Source: Sporosarcina sp. FSL W8-0480 (GTDB lineage Bacteria; Bacillota; Bacilli; Bacillales_A; Planococcaceae). Taken from it: a stretch of DNA of 64,000 nucleotides. Below are positions 52,887 through 61,377 of this stretch, piece by piece. Every line of letters starts with the position of its first letter. The first letter of the stretch is position 1. Both the position numbers and the translations under genes were made by a program. The stretch covers positions 1,433,501 to 1,497,500 of the forward strand of contig NZ_CP150166.1 of NCBI RefSeq assembly GCF_037963765.1, in the 5' to 3' direction. Under the pieces are notes generated by a model. The model searched no databases and was not told the DNA's origin. It saw only the letters and a program-made list of their open reading frames with translations.

Positions 52887-53029
52887 ATAGTTTACCCTCC
52901 TTTCATTATAGTATATGAATACGATTCAAGCGGAACTCCACTACTTAAATAAAACACTTGCTAATTCTTATAAAAACGAATAATATATGATTTGTATTAC
53001 ACAATGTTCGTCTTTGGAGGAGTTTCTCT

Positions 53030-54328
53030 TTGTTTAAATTACAAGAAAACAATACAACTGTTAAAACAGAAGTCCTTGCAGGCTTCACGACCTTCTTTAC
53101 GATGGTCTATATAGTGATTGTCAATCCGATCATCTTAAAAGATGCAGGCGTACCTTTTGACCAAGTGTTCACAGCAACGATTATCGCGACTGTCATCGGG
53201 ACTTTATGGATGGCACTTGCAGCAAACTATCCGATTGCGATTGCGCCAGGGATGGGAATGAATGCGTATTTCGCCTATTCTGTCGTCGGTACAAATGGGA
53301 TTACGTATGAAACAGCATTCGCCGCAGTTTTTGTCGCTGGATTAATCTTCGTGATTTTGTCTCTGACATCTTTCCGTAAAGTGCTAATTGAAGCCATTCC
53401 GGATAACTTGAAACATGGAATTACGGCGGGGATTGGCTTGTTTATCGCCTTCATCGGGATGAGACAAGCTGGAATGATCGTGTCCCATCCATCGAACCTG
53501 GTTGCTCTTGGCGATCTTCATTCGCCAACTGTCCTTTTTGCTTTGCTTGGACTTACTGTAACACTCATTTTGATGGCTTTAAGGGTGCACGGGGCATTGT
53601 TCTTAGGCATGATCATTACGGCAGCCGTCGCCTTTTTCACAGGACATCTTTCGTTCGATCAAGGCTTCGTCCAAATGCCGTCCCTTCCGGAAGGGCTTAT
53701 CATTTCGAATCCGTTCACTGCCTTCACGGATGTATGGCAACATATGCTGTTCCCGGTCGTCTTTTCATTCCTTATGGTGACGATTTTTGACACAACTGGA
53801 ACGATGGTCGGCGTTGCTCAGCAAGCAGGGTTGATGAAGAATAATAAAATGCCAAGAGCGCGCCAAGCACTACTTGCGGACTCCGTTGCAGCTACTGCTG
53901 GTTCTATGTTCGGAACGACACCAACAAGTGCTTATATCGAATCATCTGCAGGTGTTGCTGCAGGAGGGCGAACTGGTCTCACTACAGTGACTGTCGCAAT
54001 TCTCTTCATCATTGCAGCATTTTTTGGACCTCTTGTTAGTACGGTTTCAGGTTTATCTTCAATTACAGCTCCTGCATTAATTATCGTAGGTAGCTTAATG
54101 ATGGGTGCTATTGCGAAGATTAAGTGGGATGAAATCGATGAGGCTTTCCCTGCGTTCTTGATCATCTTAAGCATGCCTCTTACATCAAGTATTGCGACAG
54201 GGATCGCGTTAGGGTTCATTTCTTATCCGATTTTGAAGATAGTTACGGGGAAATGGCGTGTAGTCCATCCTCTTCTCTATGTGTTCGCAATATTATTCTT
54301 TTATCAATTGGCGTTTCTGCCACATTAA
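53030..54328 (+). CDS. AzgA-type purine (guanine/hypoxanthine) permease, NCS2 family
   Basis: This 432-residue permease has 12-14 membrane segments. AzgA features are the start KTEVLAGFTTFFTMVYIVIVNP, TFDTTGTMVGV-like IFDTTGTMVGVAQQAG, and SAYIESSAGVAAGGRTGLT. It imports purine bases by proton symport. The start is TTG after GGAGGAG. I looked for a purine riboswitch in 52887-53029 and found none, unlike many relatives. A terminator follows. Confidence 0.9.
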   Translation: MFKLQENNTTVKTEVLAGFTTFFTMVYIVIVNPIILKDAGVPFDQVFTATIIATVIGTLWMALAANYPIAIAPGMGMNAYFAYSVVGTNGITYETAFAAVFVAGLIFVILSLTSFRKVLIEAIPDNLKHGITAGIGLFIAFIGMRQAGMIVSHPSNLVALGDLHSPTVLFALLGLTVTLILMALRVHGALFLGMIITAAVAFFTGHLSFDQGFVQMPSLPEGLIISNPFTAFTDVWQHMLFPVVFSFLMVTIFDTTGTMVGVAQQAGLMKNNKMPRARQALLADSVAATAGSMFGTTPTSAYIESSAGVAAGGRTGLTTVTVAILFIIAAFFGPLVSTVSGLSSITAPALIIVGSLMMGAIAKIKWDEIDEAFPAFLIILSMPLTSSIATGIALGFISYPILKIVTGKWRVVHPLLYVFAILFFYQLAFLPH

Positions 54329-54331
54329 ATA

Positions 54332-54366
54332 GGCGACCCCCGATTTTCATGGGGTTGCTTTTTTTA
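54332..54366 (+). terminator. Terminator after the purine permease gene
   Basis: GCGACCCC pairs with GGGGTTGC, followed by a T7 run. Confidence 0.88.
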
Positions 54367-54484
54367 ATCTAAAACAATTAGGCAGGGGAAGGGATCTGGA
54401 ATCTTGCCTTACTTCCCTACGCATAATTCAGCAATTTAGGAAATAGTAATGGTGGATGCATTTATAATTTTGGAGGGAAAATAA

Positions 54485-54871
54485 ATGATTACATTAAAAA
54501 AAACAAAAAATCGACCCCATGAAATAACAAATGAAAAAGGGGTTACAACAATTGCCGCAGCCTCTGACAATGAAGTGGAAGGCTACAGCCCAGTAGATTA
54601 CATTACGAGTTCCGTTAGTATTTGCATGGGTTTAACGCTGGATGCGCTGATCAAGCGTGATGATTTACCTATAGACTCATATGTAATTAATGTGGATGCT
54701 ACAAAAGCTGATGGAAGACCTTCACGCCTTGAAAAAATAGACGTAGAAATAATTTTCGGAACAGAATTAGATGGAAAAGTGAAAGAAAAACTAATTAAAT
54801 CCGCCATCAGAGGATGCATGATAGGGAATACAATCGAAAATGGTGCCAAAGTGAACGTATCCGCAAAATAG
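54485..54871 (+). CDS. OsmC-family protein (peroxide reductase-like)
   Basis: This 128-residue protein has the two OsmC Cys regions, SSVSICMGLTLDAL and SAIRGCMIGNTI, and a beta-rich N-terminal half. OsmC proteins reduce organic hydroperoxides with these two Cys. TGGAGGGAAAATAA precedes the ATG. A GGTACC-family repeat begins nine bases after the stop. Confidence 0.85.
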   Translation: MITLKKTKNRPHEITNEKGVTTIAAASDNEVEGYSPVDYITSSVSICMGLTLDALIKRDDLPIDSYVINVDATKADGRPSRLEKIDVEIIFGTELDGKVKEKLIKSAIRGCMIGNTIENGAKVNVSAK

Positions 54872-54879
54872 TAAGCGAA

Positions 54880-55038
54880 TTGTAAAGGTACCTGTGTGAA
54901 ACACAATAGTGAATATTTAGCTGAAGTGTATAAAAGGAAAGTATAAATCCCGATGTAGCGATGACTTCGTAGCTGCATTGGGTTTTTTTACACTTCATTG
55001 AATTGTCATGAATGTGTCGTGCACGAGGTGCCTTTACG
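54880..55038. repeat. GGTACC-family palindromic repeat, full copy with inner hairpin
   Basis: It starts TTGTAAAGGTACCTGTG and ends GCACGAGGTGCCTTTACG. In the middle, CCCGATGTAGC pairs with GTAGCTGCATTGGG and is followed by seven T's, so this copy could terminate transcription from the OsmC gene. Length 159 bp. Confidence 0.85.
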
Positions 55039-55097
55039 ATTATGTGAACTACTTGTTTACTCCCATAATTCAAAGATTTATAATTTTGGGAGGGGGG

Positions 55098-56360
55098 ATG
55101 TATGTGATTCGTTTATTAACTCAAAGTGATTTAGAGCAAGCGGCTTCTCTGATAGCGATGGCGTATCCGGGGATGCAAATATCGGGTGAGGAAGCTCAAA
55201 AAGGATTTATTGAAAGACTGACTATCGAAATTGAATCTGAAAATAACTTGAAGTACTACGGGTTGTTTAATGAACAGAATGAGCTGTTAGGTGTATACAA
55301 ACTTCACGAACTTAAAGGGAATGTGAATGGAAAGATTGTACGGACTTGGGGAATTGGCACGGTGGCGGTTCACTTTTTCCATAAAAAAGAAGGAGTAGCT
55401 AAACGGTTGCTGCAACATTTTCACGAGCTTGCACGACATGAAAATGTCGGGATTGTATCGTTATACCCTTTTAACACTTCTTTTTATCAAAAGATGGGAT
55501 ACGGTTATGGACCAACCCGCTACCAATATAAATTGAGGCCTACAAGTTTTCCAAACAGTGGTGATAGAAAAAAAGTAGTTTTTTTGTCTCCGGCTGATGA
55601 GGAAAAGATTGTTGCTGTCTACAATGAATTTGCATCGATGCACCATGGAATGATGGAGCGGACTTGGCATGAACGAAATTTAATTAAGAAAAAAGGTTCA
55701 CATTATGTCGGAGTGTATGAAGGGGAGGCGTTAGTTGGTGCACTTGCATATACGTTGCAGCCTGTGAAAGATAGTCATTTTCTTCACCATGATATGAATA
55801 TCCTTGAATGGGTATGGACGAAGCCAAGTGCTTTCATGGATATGTGTACATGGATTCATTCCCAACAGGATCAAGTCGATCGTGTAATCGTTCGGACGCA
55901 TGATGAATCACTCGTCTATCAACTTGATGATCCTCGAAACGATAGCAATCGACTGATTCCAAGTGTGTATCATGAAATCGGAACGGTTGGTACTGGAATC
56001 ATGTATAGAATTAGCTCCATCGAGTCATTTGTAGAACAAATTAACTTTAATTCGTTGGATCGACCTGAAAATCCTACAACGATTTCTTTATATGTACATG
56101 ATTCTTTTATGCCACAGCAGAATGGTAGCTACCAGTTAACATTCAGCGAAGGTTCTTGGAGTATAGTAAAATCATCCAATGCACCGGATGAAGTTGACCT
56201 TAGCATTGCGATTCCAGATTTGAGTTCCTATTGGATGGGCTGTGTCAGTCTTGAGAAATTAGTCCAGCATGGAAAGGTAAAAGTGAATAATTGGTCGGCA
56301 ATGCAATTAGATCGATGGTTTCTGCCTACCAACAAACCTGTTTGCTTAACTTCTTTTTGA
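55098..56360 (+). CDS. GNAT acetyltransferase, Eis-like
   Basis: About 420 residues with an N-terminal GNAT domain (residues ~1-150; acetyl-CoA loop around VAVHFFHKKEGVAKRLLQ), a second GNAT-like part and a C-terminal SCP2-like domain (~310-420, PDLSSYWMGCVSLEKLV). This is the layout of Eis-type N-acetyltransferases, which modify Lys or aminoglycoside amines. The ATG at 55098 or the GTG at 55104 could start it; GGGAGGGGGG lies just upstream. An open frame reaching back to 55008 runs into a repeat and is not used. Confidence 0.85.
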   Translation: MYVIRLLTQSDLEQAASLIAMAYPGMQISGEEAQKGFIERLTIEIESENNLKYYGLFNEQNELLGVYKLHELKGNVNGKIVRTWGIGTVAVHFFHKKEGVAKRLLQHFHELARHENVGIVSLYPFNTSFYQKMGYGYGPTRYQYKLRPTSFPNSGDRKKVVFLSPADEEKIVAVYNEFASMHHGMMERTWHERNLIKKKGSHYVGVYEGEALVGALAYTLQPVKDSHFLHHDMNILEWVWTKPSAFMDMCTWIHSQQDQVDRVIVRTHDESLVYQLDDPRNDSNRLIPSVYHEIGTVGTGIMYRISSIESFVEQINFNSLDRPENPTTISLYVHDSFMPQQNGSYQLTFSEGSWSIVKSSNAPDEVDLSIAIPDLSSYWMGCVSLEKLVQHGKVKVNNWSAMQLDRWFLPTNKPVCLTSF

Positions 56361-56385
56361 TAAAAACAAAAAAGTGGGGGAATCC

Positions 56386-57252
56386 ATGAACATTTCGTAT
56401 AAGTTAATGTCTTCGTTAAGTTTTGAAGTAGCCCATGTTCTGTTTAATCGTGGGTTTGAAGGTTATTTAATGCCAATGAATTTATCTTTCGATGCATTCA
56501 TAGGCCGTTTTGGAAATGATGGTTTGTCTCCAGCATTATCCGTCGTTGCATTTGACGGAGCGGAACCGATCGGATTTGTACTTCAAGGCATAAGGGAAGT
56601 GGATGGTCGGAAAATCTCTTGGAATGGGGGAACGGGCATCATTCCCGAATACCGCGGGAAGGGGCTCGGGTACCCATTGATGGAGGAAGCGGAAAAACGT
56701 CTAATGGAATGTGATGTTTCTTTAGCAACATTAGAGGCGCTTTCTGAAAATAAACCGGCAATCTCTTTGTATGAAAAATGTGGTTACAAAATTGAGGATG
56801 ATTTACTCTTTTTGCGTGCAAACGGAGTGTTAACGGGTCGGTTGCCTGATCTTGAAGGCTATGAGTTGATAAGATTTTCAGCTGCACAAGCGATAGGATC
56901 AGATTTATTTTCAGGCATTGTGCCTTGGCAAACTGATGTAAGTGGAACGCCAAAATTAGGTGGGGAAGTTGTAGTGATTAAAAAGAATGGTGTTGTGCAG
57001 GCCGCTTGTTTGATTCGTAAAAAGTCTGTGTTTGGGAATGAGGCGGAAGGTATCACTTTATTTCAGGTGAATGAAAATGGGAATGAAGACGCTTGCACCA
57101 AACTCCTTGCTCACGCCTTGGAATATGACAAGCCAATCAATCGCTCAACTTATAATTTCTTAAAAGGGGATGGCCGTGTCGTTTCATCTTTGGTATCAAG
57201 CGGTTTTGAAAATACCCTAATATCGCAGGTTTTTATGACGAAGACTTTTTAG
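56386..57252 (+). CDS. GNAT-family acetyltransferase
   Basis: This 288-residue protein has a GNAT domain with the acetyl-CoA-binding motif IIPEYRGKGLGYPLMEEAE and the later SLYEKCGYKIEDDL. A second GNAT-like half follows (residues ~160-285). The ATG at 56386 follows GTGGGGGAATCC. It starts 25 bases after the Eis-like gene and is probably co-transcribed. Substrate unknown. Confidence 0.87.
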   Translation: MNISYKLMSSLSFEVAHVLFNRGFEGYLMPMNLSFDAFIGRFGNDGLSPALSVVAFDGAEPIGFVLQGIREVDGRKISWNGGTGIIPEYRGKGLGYPLMEEAEKRLMECDVSLATLEALSENKPAISLYEKCGYKIEDDLLFLRANGVLTGRLPDLEGYELIRFSAAQAIGSDLFSGIVPWQTDVSGTPKLGGEVVVIKKNGVVQAACLIRKKSVFGNEAEGITLFQVNENGNEDACTKLLAHALEYDKPINRSTYNFLKGDGRVVSSLVSSGFENTLISQVFMTKTF

Positions 57253-57262
57253 TACTAAAGAC

Positions 57263-57282
57263 GAAGGGGGCTTTCCCCCTTC
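57263..57282. terminator. GC-rich hairpin between convergent genes
   Basis: GAAGGGGG and CCCCCTTC pair over a CTTT loop. There is no clear T run, so termination is weak or the hairpin has another role. Confidence 0.45.
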
Positions 57283-57300
57283 ACAAATACATAGACAATG

Positions 57301-58200
57301 TCACGTCAATAAATCCCTCAAAGCTGATTCCAAATCCGGGAATTCATAATCAAAACCATTTTCCAATAACACTTTCGGTAATACCTTTTGCCCTTCAAGG
57401 ACCAACTTACTCTTTTGCCCTAATGCCAATTTCATAGCGATAGATGGTGCAGGAATCCAATGTGGACGGCCTAATACACTGCCAATCGTCTTGCCAAAAT
57501 CTTTCATTTTAGCTGGGGAAGGGGCAGTGACGTTCACTGGACCACGCAAACGATCATTTTCAACGGCGAATAAAATCGCGCGAACCACATCAACGACATG
57601 AACCCATGAAACCCACTGTTTACCCGATCCAACCGTGCCGCCCGCAAATAGTTTATATGGCAATGCCATGAGAGGCAGCGCGCCGCCATCATTTCCTAAA
57701 ACAACTCCGAATCTCATGAAGACAGTACGTGCACCGAAATCCTCTGCGTGCCTTGCCTTTTCCTCCCAGTCACGAACCGTCCTGCCTAAAAAGTCATCCG
57801 GTGTGTCAGTCGAATCCTCGGTATACACAGCATTTAGAGATACAGGATAGATGCCAATTGCACTTGCGTTTATAAATACGGAAGGTTTCTGGGTCATTTC
57901 GGAAATGATCCTGAACAGTTCATCCGTCGCGACCATCCTACTGTCGTAAATCTCCTTTTGATGTTTCTCCGTCCATCTTCCATCATTTATTGAAACGCCA
58001 GCCAAATTAATGAACACATCGGCATTTTCGGTTTCCTTTTCAGGACTCGTATGGTCTTTTAGCCATTCGACATATGACAAATTCATAGAAGGTGGCCTTG
58101 CTTTCCTCGTTAAAACAACCACTTCATGGCCTTCCTGCAGGAATAGGTCTATTAATTTATTTCCAATAAACCCCGTCCCACCTGCAATAACAATTTTCAA
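57301..58200 (-). CDS. TIGR01777-family NAD(P)-binding epimerase (YfcH/YfhF-like)
   Basis: This 299-residue SDR protein begins with IVIAGGTGFIGNKLI and carries the family segments NLAGVSINDGRWTEKHQ, FINASAIGIYP and a DUF1731-type C terminus (GQKVLPKVLLENGF). The TTG at 58200 is chosen since GGAGGTG lies just upstream; the open frame continues into a GGTACC-family repeat, which is not coding. The family has unknown activity and is related to cell division-linked SulA-like proteins only by old naming. Confidence 0.87.
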   Translation of the reverse strand: MKIVIAGGTGFIGNKLIDLFLQEGHEVVVLTRKARPPSMNLSYVEWLKDHTSPEKETENADVFINLAGVSINDGRWTEKHQKEIYDSRMVATDELFRIISEMTQKPSVFINASAIGIYPVSLNAVYTEDSTDTPDDFLGRTVRDWEEKARHAEDFGARTVFMRFGVVLGNDGGALPLMALPYKLFAGGTVGSGKQWVSWVHVVDVVRAILFAVENDRLRGPVNVTAPSPAKMKDFGKTIGSVLGRPHWIPAPSIAMKLALGQKSKLVLEGQKVLPKVLLENGFDYEFPDLESALRDLLT

Positions 58201-58256
58201 CGTTTCACCTCCCAGACTTGTTTTAGTTTGTATATTCAGTTTACCATTAATGCATG

Positions 58257-58434
58257 TTGTAAAGGTACCCATTTTGTAAAGGTACCTGTGCCACACACAA
58301 TCGTGAATATTCACTGAAAATGTATAAAAATAAAAATGGAAACACTGTATAAACAATGTTTCCATTAATTAATATGAATTTTTATACATTGTAGTGAATT
58401 GTCATAAATGCGTCATGCACAGGTACCTTTACAA
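58257..58434. repeat. GGTACC-family palindromic repeat, full copy plus extra left end
   Basis: An extra end (TTGTAAAGGTACCC, 58257-58270) precedes the main 161-bp element 58274-58434, which starts TTGTAAAGGTACCTGTG and ends CACAGGTACCTTTACAA. The interior holds an inverted repeat (AATGGAAACA with TGTTTCCATT) and TATAAAAATAA with TTTTTATA. Its layout matches the copies at 34575 and 54880. The gap 58201-58554 otherwise holds only the terminator of the next gene. Confidence 0.88.
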
Positions 58435-58511
58435 ATCGAGTATAGGATAATTAAATACCCGATTTAGTGACATACATCACAAAAAGGGGGGTATTTTTGT
58501 ACAAGGTTTGA

Positions 58512-58538
58512 ACAAAAAAAGAGCCAACAAATTGGCTC
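58512..58538 (-). terminator. Terminator of the gene at 58555
   Basis: On -, GAGCCAA pairs with TTGGCTC over TTTG, followed by seven T's. Confidence 0.85.
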
Positions 58539-58554
58539 CCTCAAACTGATGTAT

Positions 58555-59196
58555 TTACAATGCAGGAAATGTAATCATCATTTCTCCATCATTGTTGATA
58601 ACTTCAATAATTTGATCATCAAAAAGATACGGGGTGTCTTTCTCGTCTTGTGGTTTCACTTTTTCATAAATGTTTTTCACGGACAAAACAGGGAAAGTTA
58701 CTGGAATGAAACGTCCTTTATGCAAGGTTTTCATATTGCCCATTAAAAATAATTCCTTGCTGGATGCCGCGAAACTTAAGTGGCCAACCTCTTTCTGCAG
58801 GCTTCCAGATACTAATTTAACATTTTGCAGTAATGAAATAATGCATAGAATAAGGTCGTTAATTACATCATGTGACAGCTTTTCCAAACCATGTTCGACG
58901 AATAATGAGTTGAACCCGTTTCGAATCTCTTTAAAAGTGAACATCGTTTCAATCTTTTTAGGTTTACCTTTTCCAAGATTATTAATGATCTCCTTACAGT
59001 CATCGAAAAAATCTTTGACATACCCCAAATTATTTTCCCTATGTACAATAAAATTCCCAAGCTCTTGCATCACTTTATTATCTTGTACATCATTTTTTAC
59101 AAATAATAAAAAGCTTAAGACGTCCTTTTCGTCAAAGCGTCTTTCTGCAAATTGATTGTAATAGTAATCAAAGAGTTGTCTCTCTTTTTTATCCAA
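58555..59196 (-). CDS. Hypothetical protein, no family recognised
   Basis: This 213-residue protein is soluble-looking, mixed alpha/beta, with many Lys/Glu and a start of MDKKERQLFDYYYNQF. The N-terminal half looks helical; the C-terminal half (residues ~135-213) looks beta-rich (GRFIPVTFPVLSV, EVINNDGEMMITF). AAGGAGTGAAGC precedes the ATG. It is a single-gene unit. No catalytic motif seen. Confidence 0.75.
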   Translation of the reverse strand: MDKKERQLFDYYYNQFAERRFDEKDVLSFLLFVKNDVQDNKVMQELGNFIVHRENNLGYVKDFFDDCKEIINNLGKGKPKKIETMFTFKEIRNGFNSLFVEHGLEKLSHDVINDLILCIISLLQNVKLVSGSLQKEVGHLSFAASSKELFLMGNMKTLHKGRFIPVTFPVLSVKNIYEKVKPQDEKDTPYLFDDQIIEVINNDGEMMITFPAL

Positions 59197-59321
59197 AATG
59201 CTTCACTCCTTAAAGATCATTCTAATGAAACGTTCATTTCTTAATCATACCATGGAACGTTTTAGAGAAATAATATTTAATGCGGTATTAACTTTTGAGA
59301 CTTTGCCGCGGAGCGTACTGT

Positions 59322-59510
59322 GTTCTCGTTCTTGTACAATTAGTTCCCGTTTAGCCCTAAAGAGTTCTCGTTAACGTGAAAAGAGTTCTCATTCTCATCC
59401 AAATAGTTCTCATTAACGCGAAAAAAGTTCTCGTTCTCCCTCGAAGAGTTCTCCTTTAAGCCAAGGGAGTTCTCATTACCTCCCGAAGACTTCCTTTTCA
59501 TACCAAAACA
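59322..59510. repeat. Tandem array with 21-bp period (nine units)
   Basis: Units begin GTTCTCGTT or GTTCTCATT and vary in the rest, e.g. GTTCTCGTTAACGTGAAAAGA. It lies in the 406-base space between the divergent genes at 59196 and 59603. On - it gives a chance open frame with N-E-N-S-type heptads and no ribosome binding site. The unit differs from the array at 51.5 kb, but the period is the same. Confidence 0.88.
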
Positions 59511-59602
59511 ACATTCCATTTTTGAAATAAAATATTGAACAAGGGAAACTTCGAACATATAATAGCAATAATATAAAGAACCTAACAGAAATAAGGAGAA
59601 TC

Positions 59603-60421
59603 ATGATGATAGATTATTTTATAGGGCTTAGTCCAATCCAGCAGGCATTAATCGCCACTTTATTCACATGGGGAATGACGGCTATCGGTGCAGCGTTGGT
59701 GTTTACAACGAAGAAAGTGAATCAAAAATTCATGGACGCAATGTTAGGATTTGCAGGTGGTGTAATGATTGCCGCAAGTTTTTGGTCCTTGCTTTCACCA
59801 TCTATTGAAATGGCAGAAAATGGCCCGTTCCCATCCTGGTTTCCTGCGGCCATCGGTTTTTTATTAGGTGGCCTGTTTCTATGGCTTGCGGATAAGATCA
59901 TTCCGCATTTGCACCCAAGCTCTTCCATGAAAGATGCTGAAGGGATCAATCCTGCAGGAAGGAGACGTAGCACGCTCCTTGTCTTTGCAATTACACTTCA
60001 TAATATACCCGAAGGGCTTGCAGTCGGAGTTGCCTTCGGTGCAGTGGCTGCTGGAATGCCATCTGCTACAATCGCTGCGGCAATCGCATTGGCAGTCGGT
60101 ATTGGAATTCAAAACCTTCCGGAAGGGACTGCGGTATCCATGCCACTGCGCAGGGATGGTATGTCTCGGAGGAAAAGCTTTTTCTATGGACAGTTGTCAG
60201 GCGCGGTTGAACCTATTTCGGCTGTAATAGGCGTCTTAGCCGTCACAACGATGCAACCTTTACTTCCATTTGCACTGAGTTTTGCGGCTGGAGCGATGAT
60301 TTTTGTCGTAGTCGAGGAGGTTATTCCAGGCTCTCAGGAAAATGGTAATAAAGATCTTGCTTCACTATGCTTGATGGTCGGTTTTGCTGTAATGATGATA
60401 TTAGACGTAGCATTTGGATAA
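59603..60421 (+). CDS. ZIP-family divalent metal transporter (ZupT-like)
   Basis: This 272-residue protein has eight membrane segments. The ZIP metal sites are [16 protein letters not shown] (segment IV) and [17 protein letters not shown] (segment V), with [10 protein letters not shown] in a later helix. It imports Zn or other divalent metals. AAGGAG precedes the paired ATGs at 59603 and 59606; the second has better spacing. No Zur-like operator was obvious in the upstream repeat region. Confidence 0.92.
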   Translation: MMIDYFIGLSPIQQALIATLFTWGMTAIGAALVFTTKKVNQKFMDAMLGFAGGVMIAASFWSLLSPSIEMAENGPFPSWFPAAIGFLLGGLFLWLADKIIPHLHPSSSMKDAEGINPAGRRRSTLLVFAITLHNIPEGLAVGVAFGAVAAGMPSATIAAAIALAVGIGIQNLPEGTAVSMPLRRDGMSRRKSFFYGQLSGAVEPISAVIGVLAVTTMQPLLPFALSFAAGAMIFVVVEEVIPGSQENGNKDLASLCLMVGFAVMMILDVAFG

Positions 60422-60427
60422 TAACAG

Positions 60428-60466
60428 GAAAAAGGAATCCTTCGTTTGAAAGGATTCCTTTTTCTT
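60428..60466. terminator. Terminator between the ZIP and Gly-rich protein genes
   Basis: AAAAGGAATCCTT pairs with AAGGATTCCTTTT, followed by TC-T3; symmetrical enough for both convergent genes. Confidence 0.88.
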
Positions 60467-60469
60467 TCA

Positions 60470-61156
60470 TTAAAAACAAGTAAACTGATCGATACGATTT
60501 AGGTCAATTCCGAAGTATTCCCATCTTCTACGGCTCGGGCTCCAGCGGTATCCCGCGACTGAAGTACGGCCTACGAATGTTGGGTAATACCAGAAACCGT
60601 TTCTTCTTGACGTCCATACATACGTATATCTGAATAGGCATCCTCTAATTCCGCCTGGGTCAACCCTTAAGAGCGATGCACTTGGGTAAGCCGGCGTATG
60701 GCTCGGCGGTGGAGAAGTCGGTGCTTGCTGATGACCTCCACCTTGCCCAGGGAATCCGCCGCCCCCAGGGAATCCGCCGCCTCCAGGGAACCCGCCTCCG
60801 GGGAATCCGCCTCCAGGGAATCCACCTCCTCCAGGGAATCCGCCTCCAGGGAACCCGCCCCCAGGGAATCCTCCACCAGGGAATCCACCTCCAGGGAACC
60901 CGCCTCCAGGAAACCCGCCTCCAGGAAATCCACCACCGGGAAATCCAGGCATTGGCTGAAAAGCCGTGCTGTTTCCGTGACTCCATTCATGCCCGTACGG
61001 CATTCCCATCCCTTGCATTCCGCCCATTCCATAGTTAGGCATTCCTGCTCCAGGCATCCATCCGTCCATTCCATATCCGTTCATATTTTGTGCCCCCCCT
61101 GTATATCCTTCCGGTAATTTTGGATACCATAACTCATCTTCACGACTATTCGTCAT
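60470..61156 (-). CDS. Gly/Pro-rich repeat protein with conserved C-terminal domain, likely spore-surface protein
   Basis: This 228-residue protein has a Met/Gly-rich N-terminal part (residues ~25-70), about 14 copies of the unit F-P-G-G-G (~70-145), a Pro/Ser linker and a compact C-terminal domain with two Cys (GCLFRYTYVWTSRRNGFWYY to DQFTCF). AAAGGAGAGAACG precedes the ATG. The repeat is collagen-unlike but elastic-looking, as in some coat proteins. No signal peptide is seen, which fits deposition from the mother cell. Function is inferred. Confidence 0.75.
   Translation of the reverse strand: MTNSREDELWYPKLPEGYTGGAQNMNGYGMDGWMPGAGMPNYGMGGMQGMGMPYGHEWSHGNSTAFQPMPGFPGGGFPGGGFPGGGFPGGGFPGGGFPGGGFPGGGFPGGGGFPGGGFPGGGFPGGGGFPGGGGFPGQGGGHQQAPTSPPPSHTPAYPSASLLRVDPGGIRGCLFRYTYVWTSRRNGFWYYPTFVGRTSVAGYRWSPSRRRWEYFGIDLNRIDQFTCF
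60747..60951. repeat. 15-bp coding repeats (F-P-G-G-G)
   Basis: Near-identical units such as GGGAATCCGCCTCCA recur about 14 times inside the Gly-rich gene, a few with three extra bases. Slippage would change repeat number in frame. Confidence 0.88.
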
Positions 61157-61341
61157 TCGTTCTCTCCTTTCAAGCAGTTCCTCCTATCTTATGTAACAAT
61201 GAAAGAAATGGGTTGGACTCTTGGGTATGAAAAATTTTTCGTATTTTGGTACGTCATCACGCTAAAACAACAGCACATTACCATAGAACAAATTTTCGTA
61301 AAAATCGACAAAGTCATTTACTTTTCGTGTACGATGAAAGT

Positions 61342-61355
61342 AGAAAGCGATTTCA
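61342..61355. promoter_or_regulatory. cre-like box upstream of hutH
   Basis: AGAAAGCGATTTCA matches the cre consensus except for the first base. It lies 23 bases before the hutH start. Histidine utilisation is under catabolite control in Bacillus subtilis, which supports the reading. Confidence 0.4.
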
Positions 61356-61377
61356 TTTAGACGGAAGGATGGTTGAC

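Noticed and set aside
52887..53029. Purine riboswitch before the purine permease
   Set aside because: The conserved core and P1 pairing of purine aptamers are not present in this short leader.
55008..55097. Longer N terminus of the Eis-like acetyltransferase
   Set aside because: It overlaps the GGTACC repeat; the ribosome binding site lies at 55088-55097.
58201..58365. Longer N terminus of the TIGR01777 epimerase
   Set aside because: The extension is within the repeat element and precedes the conserved Rossmann start and its ribosome binding site.
59340..59558. Open frame on - with N-E-N-S-type heptads
   Set aside because: Same reason: a repeat-driven chance frame without a ribosome binding site.
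60676..61117. Long + strand open frames over the Gly-rich gene
   Set aside because: They are antisense to the 15-bp coding repeats, which keep every frame open; no ribosome binding site.
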